Assembly (NCBI GenBank): GCA_947378905.1
Contig: CANCLV010000011.1
Coordinates: forward strand, 1-30,930
Reading direction: 5' to 3'
Origin: Opitutia bacterium
GTDB taxonomy: Bacteria; Verrucomicrobiota; Verrucomicrobiia; Opitutales; UBA953
DNA length: 30,930 nt
Shown here: piece after piece, positions 1-7,125 of the stretch
How the letters are laid out: every line of letters begins with the position of its first letter
Numbering within the stretch: position 1 is the first letter of the stretch
Translations under genes and position numbers: made by a program
Notes under the pieces: generated by a model
What the model was told of the DNA's origin: nothing
The model's input: only the letters and a program-made list of their open reading frames with translations
The model's database searches: none

Positions 1-129
1 GAGGCGGAAATGAAGGAAATTGCTCGGGCAATCGCGATTGTTCTGTCCGATCCGCAAAACCCTCAGAAAATCGAGGAAGGGAAGGCCATTGCGACCGCTT
101 TATGCAGTCGTTTCCTCTTGCCTTACTAA
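1..129 (+). CDS. glyA: Serine hydroxymethyltransferase, C-terminal end (partial)
   Basis: Only the last 42 codons are in the window, in frame from base 1 to a TAA at 127-129. The translated tail contains EMKEIARAIAIVLSDPQ and ends CSRFLLPY. This matches the C-terminal helix of serine hydroxymethyltransferase, where an 'EM..IA..I..VL' helix is followed by a short 'L..RFP.Y' tail. The enzyme is a cytosolic PLP-dependent converter of serine and tetrahydrofolate to glycine and 5,10-methylene-THF. The PLP-binding part is outside the window, so the call rests on the tail alone. The next gene begins 66 bases downstream in the same direction but is functionally unrelated. Confidence 0.7.
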   Translation, partial: EAEMKEIARAIAIVLSDPQNPQKIEEGKAIATALCSRFLLPY

Positions 130-195
130 GTTTAATAAAATTATTTCAATCATCGAGTTGCCCCCTCAATTCTCCCTTTTACTCTTACTATCATT

Positions 196-912
196 ATGAA
201 ACCCACCCCAACAACTAAACGCAGTGGTTTTACTCTTATCGAGTTGCTCACTGTGATCGCGATTATCGGTATCCTTGCCGCCGTACTCTTCCCTGGCGTA
301 CAAGGTGTTATGAAGAAGGCTAAGCAGTCCACGGCTTCGACCAAGCTTCGCAACATCGTTCAAGCGATGATTTCATTCTCTGATGGTAAAAAATACATCA
401 AGTCCGGTAGTTGGACTACTACTAACAACACAAGTGCTAGCTCGATTGCTGAGTACGCTGCTGTTCTCGCTTACAACTCCAGCTTGAACACTGGTGAAAT
501 CTGGTACGTTGATGCCGATAAGCTCAACGAAAGTGCTTCATTCCCAAAACAAGTTTTAACGGGTGCTGTAGGTTCACAACAACTCGACACCAACTTCAAG
601 ACTCCCTCTGAAGGTTACGGTTACCACTCTTGGACTGCTTACGTTCCTACCTCTAAAAACTTAGACGGTAACATTCCTCTTCTCTGGGCTCGCGGTCTTT
701 CATCTGCTGGCGCCTGGGATGCAACCAACGGTGTTTGGGGTGCAGACGGAGGTCATATCGGTTACGGCGACTCCCACGTTATCTGGGCTGCAAATACAAC
801 CGATGACGGTAACGGAACTGCTATCTTCATCGACAAGTCAACTGGTGTTGCTACCGCTGATTGGAAGAAGGCAGTATCAACTAGTACAGTTACTGAATTA
901 TCCTCGAAATAA
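196..912 (+). CDS. Type IV pilin-like (prepilin N-terminal methylation) secreted protein
   Basis: This 238-residue protein starts with a short basic leader and a canonical prepilin peptidase site, RSG^FTLIELLTVIAIIGILAA: cleavage after Gly11, Phe12 as the methylated +1 residue and Glu16 at +5. About 20 hydrophobic residues follow as the N-terminal membrane/assembly helix. The rest is Ser/Thr/Asn-rich, and near residues 180-195 it has a Gly/Asp/His-rich stretch (GADGGHIGYGDSHVIW). That resembles the C-terminal DG/H signature of the large pseudopilin families of Verrucomicrobia and Planctomycetes. Such proteins are inserted in the inner membrane and processed by PilD-like peptidases into pseudopili or secretion fibres. 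It is a single gene followed at once by a strong terminator, so probably its own transcript. The specific role is unknown. Confidence 0.85.
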   Translation: MKPTPTTKRSGFTLIELLTVIAIIGILAAVLFPGVQGVMKKAKQSTASTKLRNIVQAMISFSDGKKYIKSGSWTTTNNTSASSIAEYAAVLAYNSSLNTGEIWYVDADKLNESASFPKQVLTGAVGSQQLDTNFKTPSEGYGYHSWTAYVPTSKNLDGNIPLLWARGLSSAGAWDATNGVWGADGGHIGYGDSHVIWAANTTDDGNGTAIFIDKSTGVATADWKKAVSTSTVTELSSK

Positions 913-930
913 TCTTAAATTAGCTTCTGA

Positions 931-956
931 AAGGCCCCGAGTAGGGGCCTTTTTTA
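931..956 (+). terminator. Rho-independent terminator after the pilin-like gene
   Basis: A GC-rich stem AAGGCCCC (931-938) pairs across a 4-base loop with GGGGCCTT (944-951) and is followed by a T run to 956. It sits 19 bases after the stop of the pilin-like gene and just before menA, so it separates the two transcripts. Confidence 0.85.
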
Positions 957-971
957 TGCTCATTATTTTCT

Positions 972-1889
972 ATGATACGAATGTGGATTGATGCTTGTCG
1001 GCCTAAAACCCTTGTGGCCGCCTTTGTTCCCGTCGTCATGGGCGTATTGGTGTTCTGGATTTATGGCGATTCACTTCACCTCGGAACACGGAGCGATTAT
1101 CTTTTTACTTTTTTCTCATGCTTGGGTTTTGCTTTGTTGGCACAAATTTTAAGTAACTTCTCGAACGATCTTGGAGACTCGCTACGCGGTGCAGATAATC
1201 AAAACCGCGTCGGTCCAAAACGTGCGGTTGCGAATGGTTTAATCAGCGCACGAGCGATGAAAATAGCTATTGGGATAATCATCACTCTGGCCTGCTTAGC
1301 TGGATGGAACTTAGGAATGCATCACCCGATTTTATTTATACCAGGAACATTGGCACTCGTTTTGGCGATGGGCTATACACTGGGGCCTTTGCCTTTAGCT
1401 TATCATGGGCTCGGTGACGTCTTTGTCGTCGCCTGTTTTGGCCTGCAAGCGACTGCACTGACCGTCTATGCACTCTATTTAGAAGTCGGTAAGACTGTTT
1501 CATGCGAAATGCCGTGGACGCCTGCCATCATCGCTGGACTGGGTGTTGGCTTGTTAGCGAATAATATTTTAATTGCGAATAATACTCGCGATATGGAAAC
1601 CGACGCAATGTCGGCCAAAAAAACACTCGTGGTGCGTTGGGGTCGAACCTTCGCTAAAGTTCATCACTCATTCAATTTGTTCGTGGGTATTCTTTGTCTG
1701 AACACTGTATTTGGTCCACTCCCTCTGGTGGTCATGCCCTTCGCATTTTGGCAGATGGCTGGATTTTGGAAGGCGCAAACAGCCGAGGAATTCGTGCCCT
1801 TTTTATCAAGAGCGGCCATTTTGATGCTTTTGACGGCGATTTTGTGTGTAACTGCGACTTGCCTCGGTTTGATACCGGTGAAATTTTAA
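972..1889 (+). CDS. menA: 1,4-dihydroxy-2-naphthoate polyprenyltransferase
   Basis: UbiA-superfamily membrane prenyltransferase of 305 residues with about eight hydrophobic segments. The first Asp-rich motif is N62-x2-N65-D66-x2-D69 with D75 after it (NFSNDLGDSLRGAD). The following KRAVANGLIS segment is typical of MenA. The second Asp-rich motif is NNTRDMETD (D207, D211). These bind the Mg-diphosphate of the polyprenyl donor. The enzyme joins the isoprenoid chain to DHNA to make demethylmenaquinone, so the organism respires with menaquinone. An alternative start at the Met at 981 would only remove three residues. The dCMP deaminase gene starts 12 bases after its stop, so the two are probably cotranscribed. 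Confidence 0.9.
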   Translation: MIRMWIDACRPKTLVAAFVPVVMGVLVFWIYGDSLHLGTRSDYLFTFFSCLGFALLAQILSNFSNDLGDSLRGADNQNRVGPKRAVANGLISARAMKIAIGIIITLACLAGWNLGMHHPILFIPGTLALVLAMGYTLGPLPLAYHGLGDVFVVACFGLQATALTVYALYLEVGKTVSCEMPWTPAIIAGLGVGLLANNILIANNTRDMETDAMSAKKTLVVRWGRTFAKVHHSFNLFVGILCLNTVFGPLPLVVMPFAFWQMAGFWKAQTAEEFVPFLSRAAILMLLTAILCVTATCLGLIPVKF

Positions 1890-1901
1890 GATACTTAATT
1901 T

Positions 1902-2381
1902 GTGATGGATAAGCCCAAATCATTAGTGACGGAATTAGAAAACCTGGTGGCCGATGCTCAGCGTCCTTCCTGGAACGAGTATTTTATGGCCACAGCTTTT
2001 CTAGTGAGCACGCGCTCAAGTTGTGATCGCTTGCATGTGGGGTGCGTGGTGGTGTCGACCGGTAAGCATCCCAATCGATTAGTGGCTGCAGGTTACAATG
2101 GATTTCTTCCAGGTGCGCCACATGACTCACATGTACGCGATGGACATGAATTAGCTACGGTGCACGCCGAACAGAATGCCGTGGCCGATGCGGCTAAGCG
2201 CGGAATTTCTTTGCAGGGGACAATTTGTTTTGTGACGCATTATCCCTGTGTGAATTGCGCAAAAATTTTAGCAGCCGCCGGTATCACTGAGGTTCGATAT
2301 CGCCAAGATTACCGGAACGATCCTTTAGTGGCAGAACTTTTCCAGCAGTCGGGTGTGGTGGTGACGAAGTTGGATGTCTAA
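1902..2381 (+). CDS. Deoxycytidylate (dCMP) deaminase family protein
   Basis: A cytidine deaminase-like fold protein of 159 residues. Zinc site: H88-A-E90 (TVHAEQNAV) and P-C116-V-N-C119, with Glu90 as the proton shuttle. The architecture (SWNEYFMATAFLVSTRSSC, then a 'VGCVVV' strand and an 'AAGYNG.LPG.PH' loop) fits dCMP deaminase/ComEB rather than tRNA or riboflavin deaminases. It would convert dCMP to dUMP for thymidylate synthesis. The first codon is GTG at 1902, immediately followed by ATG at 1905; either may be used. The TAA stop shares its last base with the ATG of the next gene, so the two are translationally coupled. Confidence 0.88.
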   Translation: MMDKPKSLVTELENLVADAQRPSWNEYFMATAFLVSTRSSCDRLHVGCVVVSTGKHPNRLVAAGYNGFLPGAPHDSHVRDGHELATVHAEQNAVADAAKRGISLQGTICFVTHYPCVNCAKILAAAGITEVRYRQDYRNDPLVAELFQQSGVVVTKLDV

Positions 2382-2926
2382 TGCCTAAAAAAGCCCCATC
2401 ATTAGCTGGGAAACTGCTGGTTTCACATCCGTTGCAACGTGACGAAAACTTCTGTGAATCAGTCGTCATGATTCATGAGCATTCCGAAAAAGATGGGGCC
2501 ATGGGTTTTATTATTAATCGTCCGTGCGACAAGAAACTCGGCGAAACGCAGTCCGAATTTTCCAACAGTCCGCTTGCACCGATATCGATTCAGTGGGGCG
2601 GGCCGGTGTCTATCGATCGAATGGCTTTAGGTGGTTGGAAGTTTGCCTCACGCGGGCCGGCTTTAATTCGCTACGGCATTAGTAAAGAAGAAGCCGCCCA
2701 ATTTATTTCCGAAGCTAATTTCAAAATCTTTGCTTTTGTTGGCTATGCAGGATGGTCGCCTGGACAGTTAGAAAACGAAATTAAACTCAATGCGTGGGTG
2801 GTGTGTCCCTTTGAACGCGAGTTTGCGCAACTACAGGGGAAGGAACTTTGGAAAGCATTGCTGACCAAACATCGTCCGGACCTACGTTTAACTTTAGACT
2901 CTCCGCCTAATCCAAGTCTGAATTAA
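2381..2926 (+). CDS. yqgE: YqgE/AlgH family protein (UPF0301)
   Basis: A 181-residue protein that matches the YqgE/AlgH family throughout. It has an N-terminal 'LAGKLLVSHP' with 'F..SVV.IHEH', then 'GAMGFIINRP', a mid 'WGGPVS' motif, and the C-terminal 'FVGYAGWSPGQLENEI..NAWVV' block. Family members are cytosolic. They have been linked to alginate regulation in Pseudomonas (AlgH), but the biochemical activity is not settled. The ATG overlaps the stop of the deaminase gene by one base, making it the last gene of the menA-deaminase-yqgE run. It ends directly against the convergent peptidase gene with no intergenic space. Confidence 0.92.
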   Translation: MPKKAPSLAGKLLVSHPLQRDENFCESVVMIHEHSEKDGAMGFIINRPCDKKLGETQSEFSNSPLAPISIQWGGPVSIDRMALGGWKFASRGPALIRYGISKEEAAQFISEANFKIFAFVGYAGWSPGQLENEIKLNAWVVCPFEREFAQLQGKELWKALLTKHRPDLRLTLDSPPNPSLN

Positions 2927-3916
2927 TCAGCGCGAATTTGAGAGTAGGATTTCTAAATTCTGCACGAGATTATCACCGGCATTAAGACCATTGCTGGTGA
3001 GCATTTTACGTGTAATCAGTCGGCTCTTAAACTGCTGATTGATGCCAACGATTTCGAATGTTTTGTTAGGGATTTGTGGGCTTCCAGCGGGCAGTGCGAC
3101 CCAGCGTTTGGGTAAGCCATGCCATGTGAATTCTACATACCAACCTTCGGCTGTTTTTGGGTCTCCTTGCACGAGTCCGGGATAGCGCGATACAAAGTCG
3201 GGTGCCAGTGGGGTACGAATAGTCACAGCGAGCGCGGCGGGTAAACTTTTAACAATCTCGAGTGTGTTTACGTTTCGTTTTCCGAGAACGTAGGTGGGAT
3301 CGAAGCCAGTTAAGTTTTGTCCATTCCACAGACCGTGAAGATTCGGGTCACGCTTGTAGTTGAACCGACTCTTATACCACGAATTAAAAGAATCGGCTAA
3401 ACGTAGACCGACTTCGAAGTGTAAATGAGCTCGTTCGACCGGGATGGGGCTACTTGGGCAGGAAGTGTGGCCCATGATGGCGATGGCTTTGCCGCGAGCG
3501 ACGTTGTCACCGATGCGTAAAGTGGAGTCTATTTTGGCGAGGTGGGCGTAGAGGCTGTATAATCCGATTTCGGCATTGTCGTGAACGAGAATGATATAAC
3601 GTCCGTAAGGACCATTGGTGTCGTTATTAATGTAGGCTACTTTGCCCGACATCGCTGCGAAAATGTAATCAGCTGGCTCGCCATTGCTCAGTACTTGGTA
3701 GGGTCGAATATCGATACCTTCGTGGAAGCGATGGCCATCTTCGCGGACCATACCGAAGCAGCCTGATTCGATTTTACCCGTGGCTACAGGCTGTACGTAA
3801 TCTTCTAAGCCTTGAATAATGCTCGTATCCATTGAGGTCGGCCACTGAATTTCAACAGCCGACGCCGCACAGATTAGACTGAAAAATAATACGAGATTAC
3901 TGCTTAAATATCTCAC
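2927..3916 (-). CDS. Secreted M23-family metallopeptidase
   Basis: A 329-residue protein with an N-terminal signal peptide (about residues 1-20, ending CAASA). It has a complete LytM/M23 zinc site: H65-E-G-I-D69 (RFHEGIDI), H125 in a YAH motif and H164-L-H166 (HLHFE). M23 enzymes cut peptidoglycan cross-links or crossbridges in the periplasm. A C-terminal region of about 130 residues after the catalytic domain has no recognised motif. It starts with GTG inside the TGA stop of the upstream lipoprotein gene (GTGA overlap), so the pair is translationally coupled. Last gene of the tsaD - hypothetical - lipoprotein - peptidase run. Confidence 0.88.
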   Translation of the reverse strand: MRYLSSNLVLFFSLICAASAVEIQWPTSMDTSIIQGLEDYVQPVATGKIESGCFGMVREDGHRFHEGIDIRPYQVLSNGEPADYIFAAMSGKVAYINNDTNGPYGRYIILVHDNAEIGLYSLYAHLAKIDSTLRIGDNVARGKAIAIMGHTSCPSSPIPVERAHLHFEVGLRLADSFNSWYKSRFNYKRDPNLHGLWNGQNLTGFDPTYVLGKRNVNTLEIVKSLPAALAVTIRTPLAPDFVSRYPGLVQGDPKTAEGWYVEFTWHGLPKRWVALPAGSPQIPNKTFEIVGINQQFKSRLITRKMLTSNGLNAGDNLVQNLEILLSNSR

Positions 3917-4422
3917 TTTTTATCTTCCAGCTTACGAATTAATAAAATCGACTGGTTAAGTTCACGACTGATTTCCAGAGCGGCTTCTTTGCTGTTTTTT
4001 CCTTTGCGCTCGACGAAGAAAAACAAATTTCCATCTACGATTTTATCCTCGATAGGCATGATGCCAGCGGCTTCATTGTTGATCACCAGAACCAAGTGTT
4101 TGCCACGGGCTTGACGGGTCACGTCCATGATCATGGCAGCAGCAGTTCTATTTAATTGTACTAAGACTGAAACCACTCGCAAATCTGGCTCACCTGATTC
4201 GACGACCTCGGTATTCAGTAAGTCTTCGGCGAGAGTTAATTCTTTGCCGAGGATGGGGATGGTAATTCCGCTGACAGGGAGGGTGACATTCTTCCGCATG
4301 ATGCGGCTAGACGACTCAGGCGCCTCAATATAAATTGAGGCAAAGTGTGATGGCTCGGTGGTTTGACAGCCAGTAATGAACAGGAGGCTGAAGAAAACAA
4401 AGAGTGTGTAGTGGCTTTTCAT
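3913..4422 (-). CDS. Small lipoprotein of unknown function, possible SecD-P1-head-like domain
   Basis: A 169-residue protein with a lipoprotein signal: a hydrophobic stretch of about 15 residues ending in a lipobox FITGC, so Cys19 would be lipidated. The mature part is small and soluble-looking. The segment around residues 97-130 (VTRQARGKHLVLVINNEAAG) resembles the SecD/SecF first periplasmic head, where a 'G..LAIVLDG' strand occurs; this is only a pattern resemblance. It overlaps the downstream M23 gene by 4 bases and begins 8 bases after the hypothetical protein upstream. The coupling suggests a shared envelope role with the peptidase, such as localisation or regulation. Confidence 0.65.
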   Translation of the reverse strand: MKSHYTLFVFFSLLFITGCQTTEPSHFASIYIEAPESSSRIMRKNVTLPVSGITIPILGKELTLAEDLLNTEVVESGEPDLRVVSVLVQLNRTAAAMIMDVTRQARGKHLVLVINNEAAGIMPIEDKIVDGNLFFFVERKGKNSKEAALEISRELNQSILLIRKLEDKK

Positions 4423-4430
4423 CGTGATGA

Positions 4431-4922
4431 TTAACCCACTAATAATTCGAGTGAGCCACTGACTTGTAGAAGGTGCTCAGGTTGTAGATCCATTGCGGGG
4501 ACCATTAAAATTTGTTTCGTGGATTGGTGTTGATAGGGGATGAGTCCCTGTTCTGCGGGTCCGGTTGCTTTGATAATCCGTTTTCTTTCCAATAACATCG
4601 CGAGGATATGTTTGAGTACCGCTTTGTCACCGCTCGGGTCAGCAGCGTCGTCGAATAATGAAAGAAAGAATTCTTCGCGCGAAGCGAGGAGTTGGGCACG
4701 GAGTGCTTGTTCCTCTTCGCCGCGTTCTTTGACTTGGCGCGACCAGCGGCCGAGTAATAAGCCATCAGGTTTAAATTCGGTAGCGTATTCTTTTAGAACA
4801 TCGCGACGTTCGATGGCTCCGCCGAGAGGTTTGTAGACGATGCAGACAACGGAGTCGCCGACGTGAAGTTCTTTGCCTGAACTAGCACAGGTGTGTGAGA
4901 TAGATTTTACCTGCCATTCCAT
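4431..4922 (-). CDS. Conserved hypothetical protein downstream of tsaD
   Basis: I place the start at the ATG whose product begins MEWQVKSISHTCASSGKEL, at 4922. The longer open frame runs back into tsaD and is probably not coding. The 163-residue product has an N-terminal Cys-containing segment (HTCASSGKELHVGDSVVC). It then has an acidic/charged middle (RRDVLKEYATEF, LLGRWSRQVKERGEEE) and an alpha-helical region with a possible short coiled coil. The arrangement of a 'C..SG..' turn followed by 'GD..V' resembles a small treble-clef or zinc-ribbon start, but only two Cys are present. No function can be assigned. It lies 41 bases after tsaD and 8 bases before the lipoprotein gene. Confidence 0.6.
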   Translation of the reverse strand: MEWQVKSISHTCASSGKELHVGDSVVCIVYKPLGGAIERRDVLKEYATEFKPDGLLLGRWSRQVKERGEEEQALRAQLLASREEFFLSLFDDAADPSGDKAVLKHILAMLLERKRIIKATGPAEQGLIPYQHQSTKQILMVPAMDLQPEHLLQVSGSLELLVG

Positions 4923-4963
4923 CTCAAGAACATGAGCCAAGGGTGGTAGGTCGGGCAACCCGA

Positions 4964-5986
4964 TTATGCGAGGTCGATGCTTAATTGTGGAGCTGGTTCC
5001 ACGGTGCCTGTTTTTGCTAAATGGGGGTCGGCCCATGCAGCGAAGGCAATCATTCCAGCGTTATCTCCACAGTACTTGGGCTCGGCTATGAGGAGAGGGA
5101 GTTTTCGTTTTTCCAACGATTGGGCGAGAAGGGTACGAAGCGCACGGTTGTTGGCCACGCCACCAGATAGTCCCACTGATTTATAAGAATCTAAATTGAG
5201 GGCGGAGAGCATCTTGGCGTTGAGCTGGCCTAAGATAGCATCCTGATAACTTGCACAGATGGACGGTAGCTTAGACTTAACCTCTTCGTCGGACATTTTT
5301 TCGAGTTGATAACGCAGGGCTGTTTTTAAACCCGAGAAACTAAACCGGAGATCGGATTTCTCCGGCAATCCCCTGGGGAAGGAGAAACTTTGGGTGTTAC
5401 CTTTTTGTGCATGTTGTTCGATGAGGGCACCGCCAGGATATGGGAGACCCAATAATTTTGCACCTTTATCAAAGGCTTCGCCGGCAGCGTCATCCACAGT
5501 TCGTGCGATAACGGTTATTTTTAAATCGGTATCTAGTTTCACTAACAAGGTGTTACCGCCTGAAACGACTAATCCTAAATGGGGTAATAGTTCGGCGCGT
5601 GCTTGAGCGAACTTCGCTGGATGAGTTGCGTGTAAGTTGATGAAGACGGAATGAACGTGAGCGCGAAGGTGGTTGACGGTTTGGACGGGGCAATTGAGTG
5701 CGACGGATAAGGCGCGTGTCATGCTGATGCCCATCGAGAGGCAGGGGAGTAGTCCAGGACCACGGGTGACGGCCAAGGTAGTTATATTTGGAATATCAGC
5801 ACGAAATTCTTCTAAGAGTAGGGGCAGGGCAGAGAGATGCATTCGGCTGGCGAGGTCAGGAACGACTCCACCGAATTTTTCGTGGGTGGCGGCTTGAGAA
5901 CTAATGATTTCACGAGCGATTCCCTTGGCGGGATCGAACAAGGCGAGGGCCGACTCATCGCAGGAACTTTCGATGGCTAAAATCAT
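4964..5986 (-). CDS. tsaD: tRNA N6-adenosine threonylcarbamoyltransferase
   Basis: A 340-residue protein of the Kae1/TsaD family in the ASKHA fold, with the usual length for bacterial TsaD. It begins with MILAIESSCDE and carries the metal-binding H106-x3-H110 (NHLRAH). The phosphate-binding glycines are in VSGGNTLL, and GLSGGVANNRAL is followed by CGDNAGMIAFAAW with the third metal ligand Asp. With TsaB, TsaC and TsaE it transfers threonylcarbamoyl to A37 of ANN-decoding tRNAs. It is divergent from the methyltransferase gene across an 85-base gap and leads the reverse operon ending in the M23 peptidase. Confidence 0.95.
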   Translation of the reverse strand: MILAIESSCDESALALFDPAKGIAREIISSQAATHEKFGGVVPDLASRMHLSALPLLLEEFRADIPNITTLAVTRGPGLLPCLSMGISMTRALSVALNCPVQTVNHLRAHVHSVFINLHATHPAKFAQARAELLPHLGLVVSGGNTLLVKLDTDLKITVIARTVDDAAGEAFDKGAKLLGLPYPGGALIEQHAQKGNTQSFSFPRGLPEKSDLRFSFSGLKTALRYQLEKMSDEEVKSKLPSICASYQDAILGQLNAKMLSALNLDSYKSVGLSGGVANNRALRTLLAQSLEKRKLPLLIAEPKYCGDNAGMIAFAAWADPHLAKTGTVEPAPQLSIDLA

Positions 5987-6071
5987 CTCTAGTGAATACA
6001 GCCGAAAAACTCTTTCGGCTCAACCCTGTTTCGTCTGGCGGAACTTAAAACTCTGGTTAACGATTAAAGTG

Positions 6072-7052
6072 ATGGAAAATGAGGAACGACATCAGGCCAT
6101 ACTGGAGCTCTTGCGTGCTGAGGCACAGCAAGGTCTAGTGCCGTTTGTACGTTGCGTGGAGTTAGCGCTTTATCACCCAAAATGGGGCTATTATAAGGCT
6201 AATCGTGAACGTGTGGGTAAGACTGTTGGCACTGATTTTACAACAGCGGCAGCGCTGGGAAGCATGTTTGGCGAACTCATTGCATCTGCGGCGGAAACCT
6301 TGGTCGGAAATACTAAAGATTATACCTTGGTTGAGATGGGGGCTGAGCCGGGGCAGAAACATTTCGATACGGTGCATGAACGGTTTTCGGAAATTAAAAC
6401 AATCCGTTTAGGTGAGGAAATTATTTTACCATCCAAATGTATTCTAGTGGCGAATGAGTTGCTCGATGCGCAGCCCTTTAATCGTTTTATTTTTGCCAAT
6501 GGAAATTGGCGTGAATTAGCCGTGCGTGTTGACGGTGTAGAATTAACCGTGGAGCCACTTCCTGGATTTTCATCTGCACACGCAAAGGAATTTGCGAGTA
6601 CGTTGCCTGTTGCAACGGAAGGATGGATACTCGATGCGCCGTTGGCGGCGGAGACGCTTTGTCGGGAAATTCTAAAACAATCATGGCAGGGTGCGGTGAT
6701 CTTTTTAGATTATGGTAAGACGGTGGCTCAATGTTTGGAGTCATCCCCATCGGGTACGGCTCGTTCTTATTATCGCCACCAGATGTCGGGCGATATTTTG
6801 AATCAACTCGGGTCACAAGATTTAACCTGTCACGTATTGTGGGATCGGATTACCTCCGTATTTATTGAAGAGGGCTTGAGGGGTGTGCAGCTCGACCGCC
6901 AAGAAGCTTTTTTTGTTAAGTATGCTGGCCGCGAAATGGAGCGGATTGCGTTATCAGGGTCGACTGAACTTACCTCGCGTCTTCGGGCGTTGACGCATCC
7001 TGCGCACTTTGGTGCGAAGTTCCAAGTTTTACATGGTATTCGTCAAAAATAA
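6072..7052 (+). CDS. MidA/NDUFAF7-type SAM-dependent methyltransferase
   Basis: Start placed at ATG 6072 (MENEERHQAILELL); the upstream open frame overlaps tsaD and the divergent promoter gap. The 326-residue protein follows the MidA/NDUFAF7 pattern. It has an N-terminal 'ALYHPKWGYY' block, 'GTDFTTAAALGSMFG', an ANELLDAQPFNRF motif, an 'IFLDYG' strand, 'GTARSYYRHQMSGDIL' and 'GSQDLTCHV', and a terminal 'FGAKFQVL'. In eukaryotes this family methylates an arginine of complex I NDUFS2; bacterial targets are mostly unknown. The glycine-rich SAM loop reads EMGAEPGQ instead of the usual E-x-G-x-G-x-G, so cofactor binding may be atypical. It is followed by a 73-base gap and a separate gene. Confidence 0.85.
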   Translation: MENEERHQAILELLRAEAQQGLVPFVRCVELALYHPKWGYYKANRERVGKTVGTDFTTAAALGSMFGELIASAAETLVGNTKDYTLVEMGAEPGQKHFDTVHERFSEIKTIRLGEEIILPSKCILVANELLDAQPFNRFIFANGNWRELAVRVDGVELTVEPLPGFSSAHAKEFASTLPVATEGWILDAPLAAETLCREILKQSWQGAVIFLDYGKTVAQCLESSPSGTARSYYRHQMSGDILNQLGSQDLTCHVLWDRITSVFIEEGLRGVQLDRQEAFFVKYAGREMERIALSGSTELTSRLRALTHPAHFGAKFQVLHGIRQK

Positions 7053-7125
7053 TTTAACTTTTTTGAAGCTCTCACTCGACCTTGGCGGAACAAACGGTTG
7101 AGTTACTTGTAACCCTATTGTCCGC

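Noticed and set aside
719..991. Overlapping frame at the pilin/menA junction
   Set aside because: Runs through the pilin-like C-terminus in another frame and across the terminator.
4923..5036. Longer N-terminus of the hypothetical protein after tsaD
   Set aside because: Overlaps tsaD coding sequence and shows antigenic-like basic low-complexity residues with no protein-like pattern.
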